A stretch of DNA of 64,000 nucleotides, from contig NC_082698.1 of the NCBI RefSeq assembly GCF_949987515.2, forward strand, positions 29,354,070 to 29,418,069, written 5' to 3'. Of this stretch, positions 42,576 through 54,900 are shown piece after piece. Below the pieces are notes generated by a model that was not told the origin of the DNA, did no database searches, and saw only the letters and a list, made by a program, of their open reading frames with translations. Each line of letters begins with the position of its first letter. Position 1 is the stretch's first letter. Source of the DNA: Delphinus delphis (lineage: Eukaryota; Chordata; Mammalia; Artiodactyla; Delphinidae). The position numbers were made by a program, and so were the translations under genes.

Positions 42576-44187
42576 TACTGTTCAAGCCCCTGGCCCTTCT
42601 CGGTGGCCTCTTTGTGCCCTTCTTGGTTCTTGCCTCTTGCCCCAGCCTCGCCGCAGAGATTCGTGTCACTTGGTCCAATGGATCCCAGGCTTTAAGGTTT
42701 TCCAAAGCTTCTCTAGGGGTCCTGGTGTGCCCTGGGTTGAGAGCACTGCCCCAGGGGTACAGCCCTTCCTCTAACCTGAAAGTCCCCCCCAAATGGACAC
42801 AAGGACAAGAGGCCGTCAGAGCCCTGGGACTTGGGAGCATCCACTGCTCTGGGGCCGAGAGGCCACAGCTGGGACAGAGGGAAGTGAGGAGGCAGAAGTA
42901 CACAGCGCAGCGAGGCGGTGGGTTTGCGTGTGACACCAGACAGCGGCCAGGCCTTCCGTGCCTTCAGTCTTGAGCTAAAATTCATAAGAGCACACTGATC
43001 TTTCCTGTTAAGTGAACAGCTTACTGAGACAGAGATACTGAAGGAGCTAGACCAACACCGCGGGCTGAAGTCCGCAGAAGGTGGCAGTGAGGGACAGAGT
43101 CCCGAGGTGACTGGGACTGCCTTTCTCCTTAATATCGTGACTTTATGGACAGGAATTATGACATGATCGGGAAAGTACAGAGGAGCAGAAGGGGAAGACT
43201 AAGTGCAGAAGCCCAGTGCTGTTTAGGCTCCTCACTCCTGTCACCTAGTATTTTCCCTTCACTTTCAGCAGCTGCATGCTGTGACGCGTCTAGTCTAACC
43301 AGTCCCCCTAGTTTTTCAATATTATAAATAACACTGGAGGGAAGATGCTGACTCGGATTTTAGCAGAGACACACGCGGTGTAAACTTTACGTGGCGTGTG
43401 GAGGGGTGTCTGATTCGAGGGTAGAAGTGTCCCCAGAAGTCCCTCTTACCCAGAAGCGACTTTCCACATACTCTTCTAATTTTGAGATGCACTTCTAATA
43501 ACGGGTTTCTAGATGTCAGAGCAGTACAGAAACTCCCAGCCCCTAGGGTGCTTTTTCCTATACAGGGAATGTCCTAACCAATGGGCAGGGAGCGAAAGAG
43601 GCTCCTAATTCAGGACAGGCCAGAGGATAGTAAGCACTAAGCCAAAGATATTTACGATGCGGTCTTTAATCCTTGAGGATTCTTGGAAAATGGGAAACGT
43701 TCCAAAACACAGAAGAGAAATGTTCAGGCCTTCAAAAGAAAAAGGCGAACCCCCAAAATCACGAGGACTGAACTGGCCCCCAGACCTTTCCAGCTGTGCG
43801 GCAGCCTGAGAAGTGGATGGCGTTTAAGCATTTGGATGGCATTTAAGCAAGGACGTGTGGCTCTCTGGGGGCCCTAGGGGCAGATGCCACCCCCACCCCC
43901 ACCCCCCCGCCGCAGTGTTGCTGAGGCCCTGGTGTCGGCAGTGCGGAGGGCCTGCCCCAGAGGCCTTCAGGCAGTGGGTCCCTGAGCCTGCTGTGGGCAT
44001 AGAGCAGTTACCCCCCTACAAGCCGGAGGGACGGGAAGCTGGAGCAGAGTCTGACCCAAGTCCCTCTCTTTACTTGGATTCCCACCCCCAACTCATCCGG
44101 GACCTTTAATTCCTTAACCAGAAGCAGGACAGCACAGGGGAGGAGACGGACCTTTGGAACACTCATTAGCACACTCACACACACACG
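42576..44187. other. intergenic gap HPS1-PYROXD2
   Basis: About 1.6 kb with no exon-like frame. A C-rich tract lies at 43888-43911. I can assign no repeat family with confidence. The end-to-start distance between the two same-strand genes is about 2 kb. Confidence 0.6.
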
Positions 44188-44290
44188 CACATTCTCCGAG
44201 CCTCAGTGCCCCTCCTCTGGGGCTTACACGAGGGGCTGCACGACCGTGGTCAGCACAGGGCCTGGCACACAGGAGCCCTAGAGAATTAGC
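44188..44290 (+). repeat. MIR 3' fragment upstream of PYROXD2
   Basis: 'acattctccgagcctcagtg', 'gcttacacgaggggctgcac', 'gcacagggcctggcacacag' fit the 3' half of MIR. It lies about 270 bp upstream of the PYROXD2 ATG. Confidence 0.6.
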
Positions 44291-44329
44291 AGCACGGTGG
44301 TTACTCTCTGGGGGCCTGGAGGTGCAGGA

Positions 44330-44555
44330 CTTCTGCCTGGCTAACAGGCGACCTCCCGCGACTCGGCCGGGTGTGGACGGGGTCAGGCTGGGCTGTGGGC
44401 AGCTCAGCCTCCCCTGTTTAGTCGTGGCCCAGGGCCAAGTACGGCAGCTGGGCTGCAGCTCCTCCTCTCTTCCTGCTTTCTCCCTGCTCCTCCCCCTGCC
44501 TGGAGAGGCACGAAAAGCTGCTTGCAAGCAAATTCTTGGCCTAGCCCGGGCAGAA
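44330..44555 (+). promoter_or_regulatory. PYROXD2: probable PYROXD2 promoter / 5' UTR
   Basis: Moderately G+C-rich sequence just upstream of the start codon, with a pyrimidine-rich block at about 44457-44500. CpG density is far lower than at HPS1, and no TATA box is seen. The transcription start cannot be set from sequence alone. Confidence 0.4.
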
Positions 44556-44682
44556 ATGGCTGCATGTGGCCGAGGGCTCCGCAGGGCCGTGGCTGCCTCT
44601 CCCCACCCCGCTTTAAGACGAGCTCACTCCGACGCCAGGGGACGTCTGAAGCCGGAGTACGATGCAGTGGTAATAGGAGCAG
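44556..44682 (+). CDS. PYROXD2: PYROXD2 exon 1, residues 1-43
   Basis: Start codon in context 'cagaaATGG', donor GTAAAG at 44683. Encodes [18 protein letters not shown] to EYDAVVIGA plus the first base of the Gly codon in the GxGxxG motif. 127 nt. Confidence 0.94.
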
Positions 44683-45846
44683 GTAAAGTGGGCTGGGCCA
44701 GAGCTGAGGGGCTGAAGGGCAGCCCTGCTCAGAAGGCCCTCGCGTCCCTCTACTCTGGCATGAGCTGGCCAGGAGTTGGGATGAGAGCAGGTGCTGGTGT
44801 GGAAAGCCCACCTGTCTGCAAGCAGATGCCGGGGTTCTGGGGTTGGCTTTGCTGTTGACTCACTGTGTGGCCTGGGGCAGATTCTTGCCCTCTCTGGGCT
44901 TGAGTCTTCCCATCTAGAATGACCAGGGAGGACTAGGTGAATTCAGGGGTTTCCACGTATCTCCTGTGAAATTAGCTAGTTGCCACCATACTCTTGGAAA
45001 GCATATGGTACGTAAGGTTTGGAAGGAAAGAGCCCTGGGACAAGAAGTGTGAAATCCAGCCACCCCAAGTGCCCTGAGTTCTGGTCACCACCCCCTGACC
45101 ACTGAGACACCCCACCCCCAAGGACACTGCAGTTGCTCCATAAAGGGGAGTTAGGAAAAAATAGAAATGAGTCCCAGAGATTCTCCTGCCTACGCACAGA
45201 GGGTGACAGCCCCTGTTGCCTTGCCTGCCTGGGCACGTGGGAGACCTGCTGCAGTGACCCTGCTATGCTTTGCTGAGCCCCAGGCTGCAGGGCACCTGAT
45301 TCCACTGCGAGTGTGTGAGGCTGCGGGCCAGGACCAGGCTGCCTTTCCTCCGGGCCTTCCACTCACACTCACACAGAGCCCCAATTTCAGCTTCTGACAT
45401 TATTTCCAACTGGGTTTATACAGAGCGACCAAGACAGGCCTGGAAGGACATGCTCATCACACAGCTTTAAAGCTGTGTCCCTGTTTGGGCATTTCTTCAT
45501 TTGTACCCCTACAAAGAGCAGTCGTGTGCTGGCCAATGTTTACTAGTCACCTCTCCAGGGAAAATGTGCGCGTGTATATCCATACGTAAGTTTATTATAA
45601 ATACGGAAGTAAAACAAGTGTAGCACACAGTTTTGCAGATAAAAAATACAATACTGGGCTTCCCTGGTGGCGCAGTGGTTGAGAGTCTGCCTGCCGATGC
45701 AGGGGACACGGGTTCGTGCCCCGGTCCGGGAAGATCCCACATGCCGCGGAGCGGCTGGGCCCGTGAGCCATGGCCGCTGAGCCTGCGCGTCCGGAGCCTG
45801 TGCTCCACAGCAGGAGAGGCCACAGCAGTGAGAGGCCCACATACCG

Positions 45847-45909
<63 letters not shown>

Positions 45910-48900
45910 ATACTGTAAATTCCAGGTAGCCAATCTGTTCTTACCAAGTACCTGTGACTTCTGCCAAACTCAGTAACCAACCTGTGGTTGCAATTTGACA
46001 AATGAAAATAGTTCTGAAAAGAATGTAGTTTGATATTTTTATTTAAACAGCAGAAAGAAAGTGAGACAAAGATTTATGTCTGAACTTCACGCCTTCCTCA
46101 ACGACGGGAATGACTTTGCTCAATCAGATAATGTTTTTCGAACACTGGAAGAACAGTTCCTCAATTTTTTGCACATTTCACAGTGTAACAGCTACAGACA
46201 CAAGTTTAATCTACTTTATTAGCAGGTTCTCCATCACTTTCTTAAGTCTAACAACCAAAAACAATAACTCAAGCCCTGGTGTGTAATGTTTGCAGATTTC
46301 CATAGTGTGAATACTCCTACTGTGGCCTTTTTCAAAGTTACCAATGTGATGTCACCAAAGGTGGATTTGGGAGAGAGATGCAGCCAAGGATCATCATGTA
46401 GCGTGGCCCCTCTGTGGGTCTCTAGAGGTAAATAACCGTGAAAGCAGAGCCAACCGTTAAAGCAAAGTAAAACAGGAAGTGACAAGCTTTGAATATTTAT
46501 TACCTTGGTTTTTAATATAATTATTTCATTGTAAGTTGATGTAATTTAATTTTTTACCAGGGGCTGCGTTTGACAACTATCTCACCGACTTCCGGGGCTG
46601 GGGGACTCCTGCCCCAGCCCCCACTGACTGGGCTCAGGAAGTGGAAGTGCCTCCCACCTTTCTTGCCCTTGGTGACAGCCCAGCCCTGCTGCCTCTTGGC
46701 AGAGAGGTTGATCGTAGGTCCCCAGATAGACACCTGGGTGAATTGCCACAAGTGTGTGAGTCTCAGGCCTGAGTTTTTCTTTGACGTTGCTTCTCTAATT
46801 GCTGGTTTGAAGGCATTTCCAGCCTGAGTGAGGAACACAGTGGCATCTTCTAAGATAAAGATTATCTCTGCTCCCTGAAGCCACACTGGGAGTCACCTTA
46901 AAAGAGGACCCTGATTTAGTCATTTGACTAACTTTGCCTAAGAATGACCCAAGGAACTAGTTAAAATGCAGTTCCTGGACCCCTACCTGGTGATTAGGAT
47001 TCTGAGGAAGTCAGCACATCTAACCAACACTTGGAATGGATCTCATGGGGGCATCTGCAGCCCACACATTCAAGAACCCACGTTCAGGGCAGCTTCTCTC
47101 CAGAGCTCCCCCGTGCCTGCTGCATAAGGGACCCTGCAGTCTGGCCTGGAGATGAGCTGAGCCCGAGCCCACAGCTTAAGACTCCTTCAAGGGGAAAGGA
47201 GAGGCCACCAGAAGCTGCAGGAAGGCTCAGCCAGGACTGGGGCTAGGGGAGTGGGGGAGGACAGAGGAGCTTGGGCTGTTGGATCCTCGACCTTTGCCCT
47301 TTGAGGTCTGTTTGTGCATTTGTGGGCTTACATGTGTTGACTGAACTGGACCTTGCTGCCTGGAAGCTTTTATTAGTTTTCCAAGATTTATAATCAGCAC
47401 TGATTAAAAGGCAGCTGCCTTTTATTGTCTGCTAAGGGACAGGTGCTTTACGTGCATTACCGGTTATCCTCCCTTCAACACTGCAGGTCCGGCAGGCCCT
47501 CTGTTTTTACGCGTGAGGAAGACAGCAGAAGCCAGGATGAGCCCAGGACAGTCTGCCTTTAATTTGTCATATGTATTTGAGAGCAGGGCTTTCCAAATTT
47601 CAGCTTGCAATCCATCCATTCATGATTCCCTTCCATCATATTTTTGAAACTTTCTTAAGAAAATTATCAAAAACATATTAAAGATAGTACTATATCAATC
47701 AGCATTTTTAAATGAAATATAATCAAGTAGATCATCACATGCTTATCACATGATGATTTAATATTAGTTCCTGAAACTTTCGTTTCTGTGAAATACATTG
47801 ATGTGTGTGGGGGGGTGTCAGGTCACAGAGTAAAATGCGTTTCTTCCTCAGATCACGGCCAAAGAGTTTAAAAAACTCCGTTTCAGAGATTCCTTTAATG
47901 GATGATAAATTGGCTCAATGACCTAGAAAATTCTGGCAGGTCTCTATGTGGAAAATGTAAAACAAAACCAACTCAGCCGTGAGAAATCCATCATGTGGGG
48001 TCATTGCTGCCTCCTGTTTGTGGATGTTTGTCAGTTTAATGGCCGAGCCTTTTATTAGAGTCAACGCTGGGTTCAGGTTGGCGCTCAGAGAACACAGTTA
48101 CCTTCTGGCATCTTTGAAGACTCAGAGTGACTTCCCACCACCAAAGAGAAGCATGTGCCGTGTGTCCCAGGGGAGGCCTGGCCCCCCTCCCTGAAAGCAA
48201 CCAGGGCCTGTTCTCCACCCATCGAGGACTTCTTCAGCTGCTGCATTTTATTCTGAGACTAAGGAAAGGGGAGGCCCCAACCCCAGGGCCCCATGTGCTC
48301 GGCCTGTGGGTCTGAGACCACCTGCATCAGAATGACCAGGGAGCTTCTGTGAAGTACATCCTGGTCCACGGCCCCAACCTGCTGAGTAGATTCTGGGGAG
48401 GGGTTGGGGAATCGGTGTTTACTCGAGTTCTCACGTGATCCTGGAGCTTCTCAGGGCTGAAGCGGCACTTGCTAGCTTGGTGTGCTAGCTTGCTAGCTTG
48501 GAGGCACTTGCACTTGGGCTTGGTGTGGAACATCGGATCCCAAGCCAACTTTCAGGGCTCCTATCCCAGGGGCAGCCTGCCTAAAATTTTTGGAAAGAAA
48601 CTCTATAGTAGACCAATCTGCCCAGTCAGCTGGCACCCCTGAAGCACACTGAGCTACTCTAGCGCACGTCAAAGCCGTGTGTGTTTCATTCATTTTGAGC
48701 TGTTCCTGTTTTATTTGGGGAACACTGGGAATTGACAAAGACGCCCCTTCTGGGGCACTGTTGTGAGCCACGCTTGGGCACAACAAGCCATGCCTGGCAG
48801 CAACTGTCCACAGGACCAGCGCTCACCCGGACGGCTGGTGATTCCATGCCAGGCAGGGACGTCTGGCATCATCGTACAGCCTCGCCTCCCTCTCTTCCCT

Positions 48901-51900
48901 GCTAAGTCAACTGTCACACTCCCTCTGACAGTCACCCACTCGTCCCCAAGTGCCAGAAGCCCAGCAATGCGAGGCTTCGTGGGATAATTTTCAACTAATG
49001 ACTGTGGATTTCTCCTTGTCCCCACTCCAGCATGAGCCACTGGCCAAGCCAGGGTGACAGGACTTTTTTCAGTTCAGGGCAAGAACCGGGGTTTTCTGAC
49101 TCCCCAAAGACTGGTGTCTTACAGCATTGAGCTAGATGCTGTTCCAACATCGAGGTACAGGTGAGGGGGTCCCCCAAGTTCTGCTACCTCTCCAGGATCT
49201 TCATGGGCATGGGGACAGGGGTGGGTGGCCACACTCCTTAAGGAATGTGTCTGTCTGCCCACTGACCACTGTCGCTTTCCTCCCCCCTCCTCCTTCTCGT
49301 TGCAGGACACAACGGGCTGGTGGCTGTGAGTCCCTCCCACTCTGCCCCTCTTCATTGGTCCCTGGGTGTGTGGCCCTCAGCAGGAGTGTAAGGAAGCCAG
49401 AGGAGGAATGCCGAGGGGGAGAAAGAAAGGCCGGCTAGTCCTCGCGCCCTGGTGCTGACCAGCGGCTGGCTCGAATGGACATCTGCAGTTGCTAAGGAGG
49501 ATATCAGGGGCTCCCTTGTTCTCCTCTCCTTAATGCTCATAGGTTTCCCCCATGACCTTTCAAAAGCAAGGTGATAAATAGCTGGGAAAGTGTGTAATGG
49601 GCATAGCCTGGGAGGCAGGTTGGAGCTTGCAGGGTCAGGTAACTGGGGCTGGGGGGCCTTTGACTCCAGATAGTGGGCTGTCCGTGTGTACAGACCCCAT
49701 GTTCCCCAGCTAGGTTTAGGCCAGGTACCAACCCGGGGAACACAGCAGCTATACACAGTCCAAAGTGCGCCCTGGAGACAGCGAGGAAGCCGACCTAGCA
49801 GAGGAAGCGGGGTCCTGCCCCAGCACAGGTGGCTTCTGGGTCCCAAGCTGAGGCAGGCCAGGGTTACCCTAAGGCTGTGCTTCTCAGACCAGAGTCCATG
49901 TACCCCTAGGAGACCACAGTGTGTGCTACTGGGCTTCAGGCCACAAGCCTAACATGCTCTAGAATATCAATGCAGGGGGCTCAGCAACATGGAGAGCCAG
50001 GAGACCTGTGTTCAATCTTAAGACTTTTCCTGACACAGCAGTTTTACTTGAACATTTCACAGGGGACATTATTTAACTCAACCGATCAGTAATTTAAAAC
50101 ATTGATTTTGTATTAATACCAACGTGGGTTTGTCCCCAGCTCTGCCACTTTCCATTTGCAAAGGTTAAGGCGAGTCAGTTTATCTCTCTGAGCCATGGTA
50201 AAATGAGAATTAAAATGCCCACCCTCACCGAATTGAGGTGAAGGGAATAGATGATGTGCCCCAAGGACCCAGCTCATAAAGCCTTACACAAATGGTGAGC
50301 ATGGGGACAGCATGGGGCGTCCCAGGATAAGAGGTATAGGAGGAACTTAACTCTAGGACACGCACTTCGGTTGACTGATTTGGGGAGAGCCTAAGGAAGT
50401 AGGGGTCGGCTCTAGATTGGATACTGTCAGAGTGGGGGCAGCCCTGTGAGCGGGCATCTCAGTAACCGTGTGCGCGGAGAGGGGAGACTAGGGTGAGGAG
50501 AGCGGTCACTGTGCACACGTAGCATCAGTCGTCTTGGCCGAGAGAGATGGTATTGTGGTGGCCCAGTAGACCCTGTCTCGTTTGTGCTTAGACACAATTG
50601 TGAAGTGGGCTTGCTCTGTCCCATTTTGTCGTGGTCAAGATTATCCCTGTCTGCGGTCATCATTATGAGATTGTTCATGTCTAGTGGGAGAAACAGGGCT
50701 TACCTCTGAGGGCCAGGCCACCTTCTGAATGTCATGTTGGGCTGCTCTTTTCTCCTTTCTCGTTAGGATGTGTCAGGAGTGTAGATTCTGGGTCCAGACC
50801 GCCCGGGTTCAGTTCCTGACACCTCTACTCATCTGTTCTGTGATCCTGAGCTATTAGCCTCACTGAGCCTCGGTTTCCTTCTCCGTGAAATGGGGAGAAT
50901 CACGGTGCCTACCTCTAGGGTGGATTATACGAGATGATGCTCGCACGGTGTCTGGCACATTGTAGTAGCCAAGCGAACTTTTCAAAAAGTCTGCCTTCAG
51001 AGCTACACCATCCCTGCTGTCACCTTGGGGGTGGTAGCTGCAGTGGTGTGAGGACCAGCATTTTAGGTCTGTAGACTCAGGACTAGTTCGGTTCAACAAA
51101 TATTTATTGATTTTCCACTAAGTGCTAGAGAAAAGTTAATCCCCCCCCCCGCATCATTTGTTCCCCAAAATAAGGCTGTGCTATAATCATGGCTTCACTG
51201 ATTGAACACGTCCCATGTGCCAGGGACCCTGTGTAAGCCCCTTCTAGGGACCAGCTCAGAGCATTCTCACAGTGACCCCGTGAAGCGGTCAAAGTGGGTG
51301 TTATTATCATCAGCCCCATTTTTGCACATGAGGAAACTGAGGCTGGATGGATTAGGTAGGCCTAATCCATCAGAAGAGGCCGCCCCAGCAGAAGAGAGAA
51401 AGAGGAGTGGAACCTGGGCGGTCGGGCTCAGCACTCACAAGGCAAGCTCACCGTGCTGCCTGCCTCAGGCCAGTGAGGAGAGCGAGGCTTGCCACCCCAC
51501 CTCCCCAGGAGATGAAGAGTTCACAGAGGCACTGGACCCTGCAGGAGGGAAGGTCACCTCGGGCTGGGAAGTGGAGGGGCAGGACCAATCATGTCAGGTC
51601 TTAGAGAACATCTCGGGGGGGGTGAACATTCACGGGTGGCAGGGGGAAGGGCATCTCAGAGGCAGGGACAGCTTGAGCCAGCCCTGTGGTGAGGACCCTG
51701 AGGGTGCGGGTCAGCCCCCAGGGGTAAAGGGAGGGCCCTGTGTGCCCCGCCTCAGGCGGCATACCTGCAGAGACTGGGGGTGAACACGGCAGTCTTCGAG
51801 AGACGCCACGTGATCGGGGGTGCAGCTGTCACAGAGGAAATAATCCCAGGTGAGCCAAAGAGGTGGGTGAGGGGCATGGGGGGTGACCACTGGTGACCCC

Positions 51901-54900
51901 TGGTTACTGTCTTCATCCGATTCATTTTCAGGGTTTAAGTTCTCCCGAGCATCCTACATCCTCAGCCTGCTCCGACCGCAGATTTACACCGACCTGGAGC
52001 TGAAGGTAGAGCGTGTGTGTGTGTGTGTGTGTGTGTGTCCACCTGCTCCATGGCTTGGGGGCTGGGGAAGTGGGCAGTTGCTATTCTTCCCTCCGAGGGT
52101 GTGTCTATCTCCCATGGTCTCCATAGTGCCTGCCCACAAATGGGCTTTGTCCGGCCCACCCAGTGTCTTAAAGATCAGGAAATTTCATACACAATCAAAC
52201 CTCTCGAAGAACAGGCTTTGTCCACATCAGGCCCATGTTCCTCCGTGCTGTACCGGCTGGCCCTTTACGTGGATTCGGTCCCAGCTCTGCTTTGTCACAT
52301 CACTTCCTGGGGTCTGTCCAGCCCCCATAGGAAACCTGCTAGGACCCTTGGGCATCTGAGTTTGCAAAGCTGCCTTAGGACCTGAGCTGATTTCTGCCCT
52401 CATTACACATGAGAGCCTGTCACCGTCCTCGGCAGCTTGAGCAGGAAGTCGGACTCGGGGACTTTCACCTCTCTGGGCTCCTGGGCCATTTTGAGGGCAT
52501 CCTGAGAACTCACAGTCTGCCTCTGTCGACTCCTCGTAGCCTCACCTTGGTCCACAGTCTTGTCCCCCGCCCCTTCAGATTCCTTCACCCCCTCACTGCC
52601 TCTTTGACAAACTTGGTCATGCATTCCAGGAGCCCACTTAGCTTACCTGCTTGGCGCCTCTGTCGCCCACGCCTTGGAGAGAGGTCCCCTGCGCCGTCTG
52701 TATACGACGCTGACGGCACTTCAGCACCAGCTTTGCCCTAAATCTTAAATTAATAAGACATTAATCCGCTGACACCCATTAAATAAAGTATTCTTTGTAC
52801 CCCTAAGAGAGACACAGAGAGAGAGCACACACCTGTCACCAGCCAGGACTGGATGAAACCCTGCCAAGGCCTGGGAATGGGTCTGTGGACTTCAGTCCAA
52901 ACCAGACTCTAGGTGAAGGCAATTTTCTGACACACCAATTATGCAGAGTGGCAAGTGTGAGGGGAGGGGTGGGGGTAGACCCTCCTTTTAAAAATCTAAC
53001 TTATGAAAGCTGAGGATCACAGAACAGAAATTTTCACATAATTGTTCTCTTTATTTATTTTTTCTTTTTAAAATAATTTCCTGGGATTTCTCTTAATTTA
53101 TTTTTTTGGCTGCATTGGGTTTTCATTGCTGCGAGCGGGCTTTCTCTGGTTGAGGCGAGCGGGGGCTACTCTTGGTTGCGGTGCGCAGGCTTCTCATTGC
53201 AGTGGCTTCTCTTGTTGCGGAGCACGGGCTCTAGGCACGCAGGCTTCAGTAGTTGTGGCTCGCGGGCTCTAGAGCACAGGCTCAATAGTTGTGGCACATG
53301 GGCTTAGTTGCCCTGCGGCATGTGGGATCTTCCCGGACCAGGGCTCAAACCCATGTCGCCTGCATTGGCAGGCAGATTCTTAACCACCGCGCCACCAGGG
53401 AAGTCCGTTCTCTTTATTTTTTAAAAAAAGTTACTCATTTGAAAATGGTATTCTCATAGGGTTCCTTTAACTAGCAGCTCCCAAGTGAATTGAGTATATC
53501 CTTTGATCTCTGATCTTGGGCTGCATTAATAGGAGAATGGTGCTCAGATCAAGGTGGGAAGCAGTCCTGCTGCGTGATGCACGGAACTAATCCCATCCGG
53601 AGTGCGCGGTACCTTATTTTAACAGGACGTTGACAACTCAGAAGATACCTATAGGAGGGCAACTGCTCCTCTTTCTAGGAATATTCTGTTTCCAAAACAA
53701 TAATAAAGAGCATTTATTTTCCCAGTGTCACATCGTGGGCTACGAGCTTTCATGCTCTGTCAATTTGTCCTCGTCTGTGAGACGAGAGCAGGTAGTGTCC
53801 CCATTTTATGATGAGGGAACCGAGATTCAGGGGGGTTAAGTTCGCACACTAGGAAGTGACCAAGAACTTGAGCCAGGTCTAACTGCCTCCTCCTCGTTCT
53901 GTGAGGTGCCGCCGCCATGGGCACCTTGATAGCCACCCAGCTCAGCCTCGTGCACCTCCAGGCACTTTGCCGATGACAGTGGGCCAGGTCACAGACATAA
54001 GCTCTTCCAGCAGCTCCGGCCTCGGTAGAGCACGGGACTGAGATTGCAGACTTTGGAACCTAACTGGTCAGTTTTGAATCCCTGCTCTGCTGTTACCAGC
54101 TGTATGACTTGGGCTGGTGGTGCCTCATCTTCCTCATCTGTAAGATGGAGATGTAATAGTACTTGCCTCATAAGGCTATTGTAGTGGTTGGTGTTTGCTA
54201 ATCATTAGTACAGTGCCTGGGGCATGGTCAGTGCTCGACAACTGTCAGCTAGTATTACTGGGTTGGCCAAAAAGTTCATTCGATTTTTCCATGTTACAGA
54301 AAAATCCGAGCGGACTTTTTGGCCAACCCAATATTATGCCCATTCGTCAGTTGAGAAAACTGAGGCTCCAGAAGGACCTGTGGCCTGCTGCTTCCTATCA
54401 GACCTTCCCACTGTGGGCCTGTGCCCGATTAGACTGAGCTCTACTTGAGCCAGAGGATGACTCCGCCAACCTGCTTGAGGCCTCACTGGGCCTGTTTTCC
54501 AAGTCTCAGTTTCCCCAGCTGTCGATGAGATCATCTCGCAGTTCTATCCACCTGGATAGTAAGCTTGCTTTTACAGTGGCCCCACAGTGAGTCGTGGAAT
54601 CCAGACAAGGAGGGCAGAGCTTTTGCCCTGGGTGTATGTGGCAGAGGGGAGGTGGTGTCTTTCATCCTGTATCAGCCAGCAGCTGCCTTCCCCAGCTCTC
54701 CCTGGACCAGCCTTGACCTCATTCAAGTGGCACCCCCTTGTCCTCCCTCCCACCTGCACTCACCTTCTGGCTCCCAACCCCATCCCTTTGCTCCTGCTTT
54801 CCTCGGAAATCTCTCTAAGGCAGGGCTCTCAAACTCTCAGGTCCCTGAGAACAATCTGGGTAACTGGTGGGAAAGTGGTTCTTGCTCAGAGGAACGAAGG

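Noticed and set aside
44154..44555. Upstream in-frame extension of PYROXD2 to an earlier ATG
   Set aside because: The added 134 residues cross a MIR fragment and a pyrimidine block and do not resemble the human N-terminus; ATG at 44556 matches it.
45656..45740. tRNA gene
   Set aside because: The A- and B-box-like segments belong to a tRNA-derived SINE with a long non-tRNA body, A tail and target-site duplications.
45509..46001. Frames with Ile-Tyr repeats on both strands
   Set aside because: They run through the (AT)n tract and the SINE body; no protein is implied.
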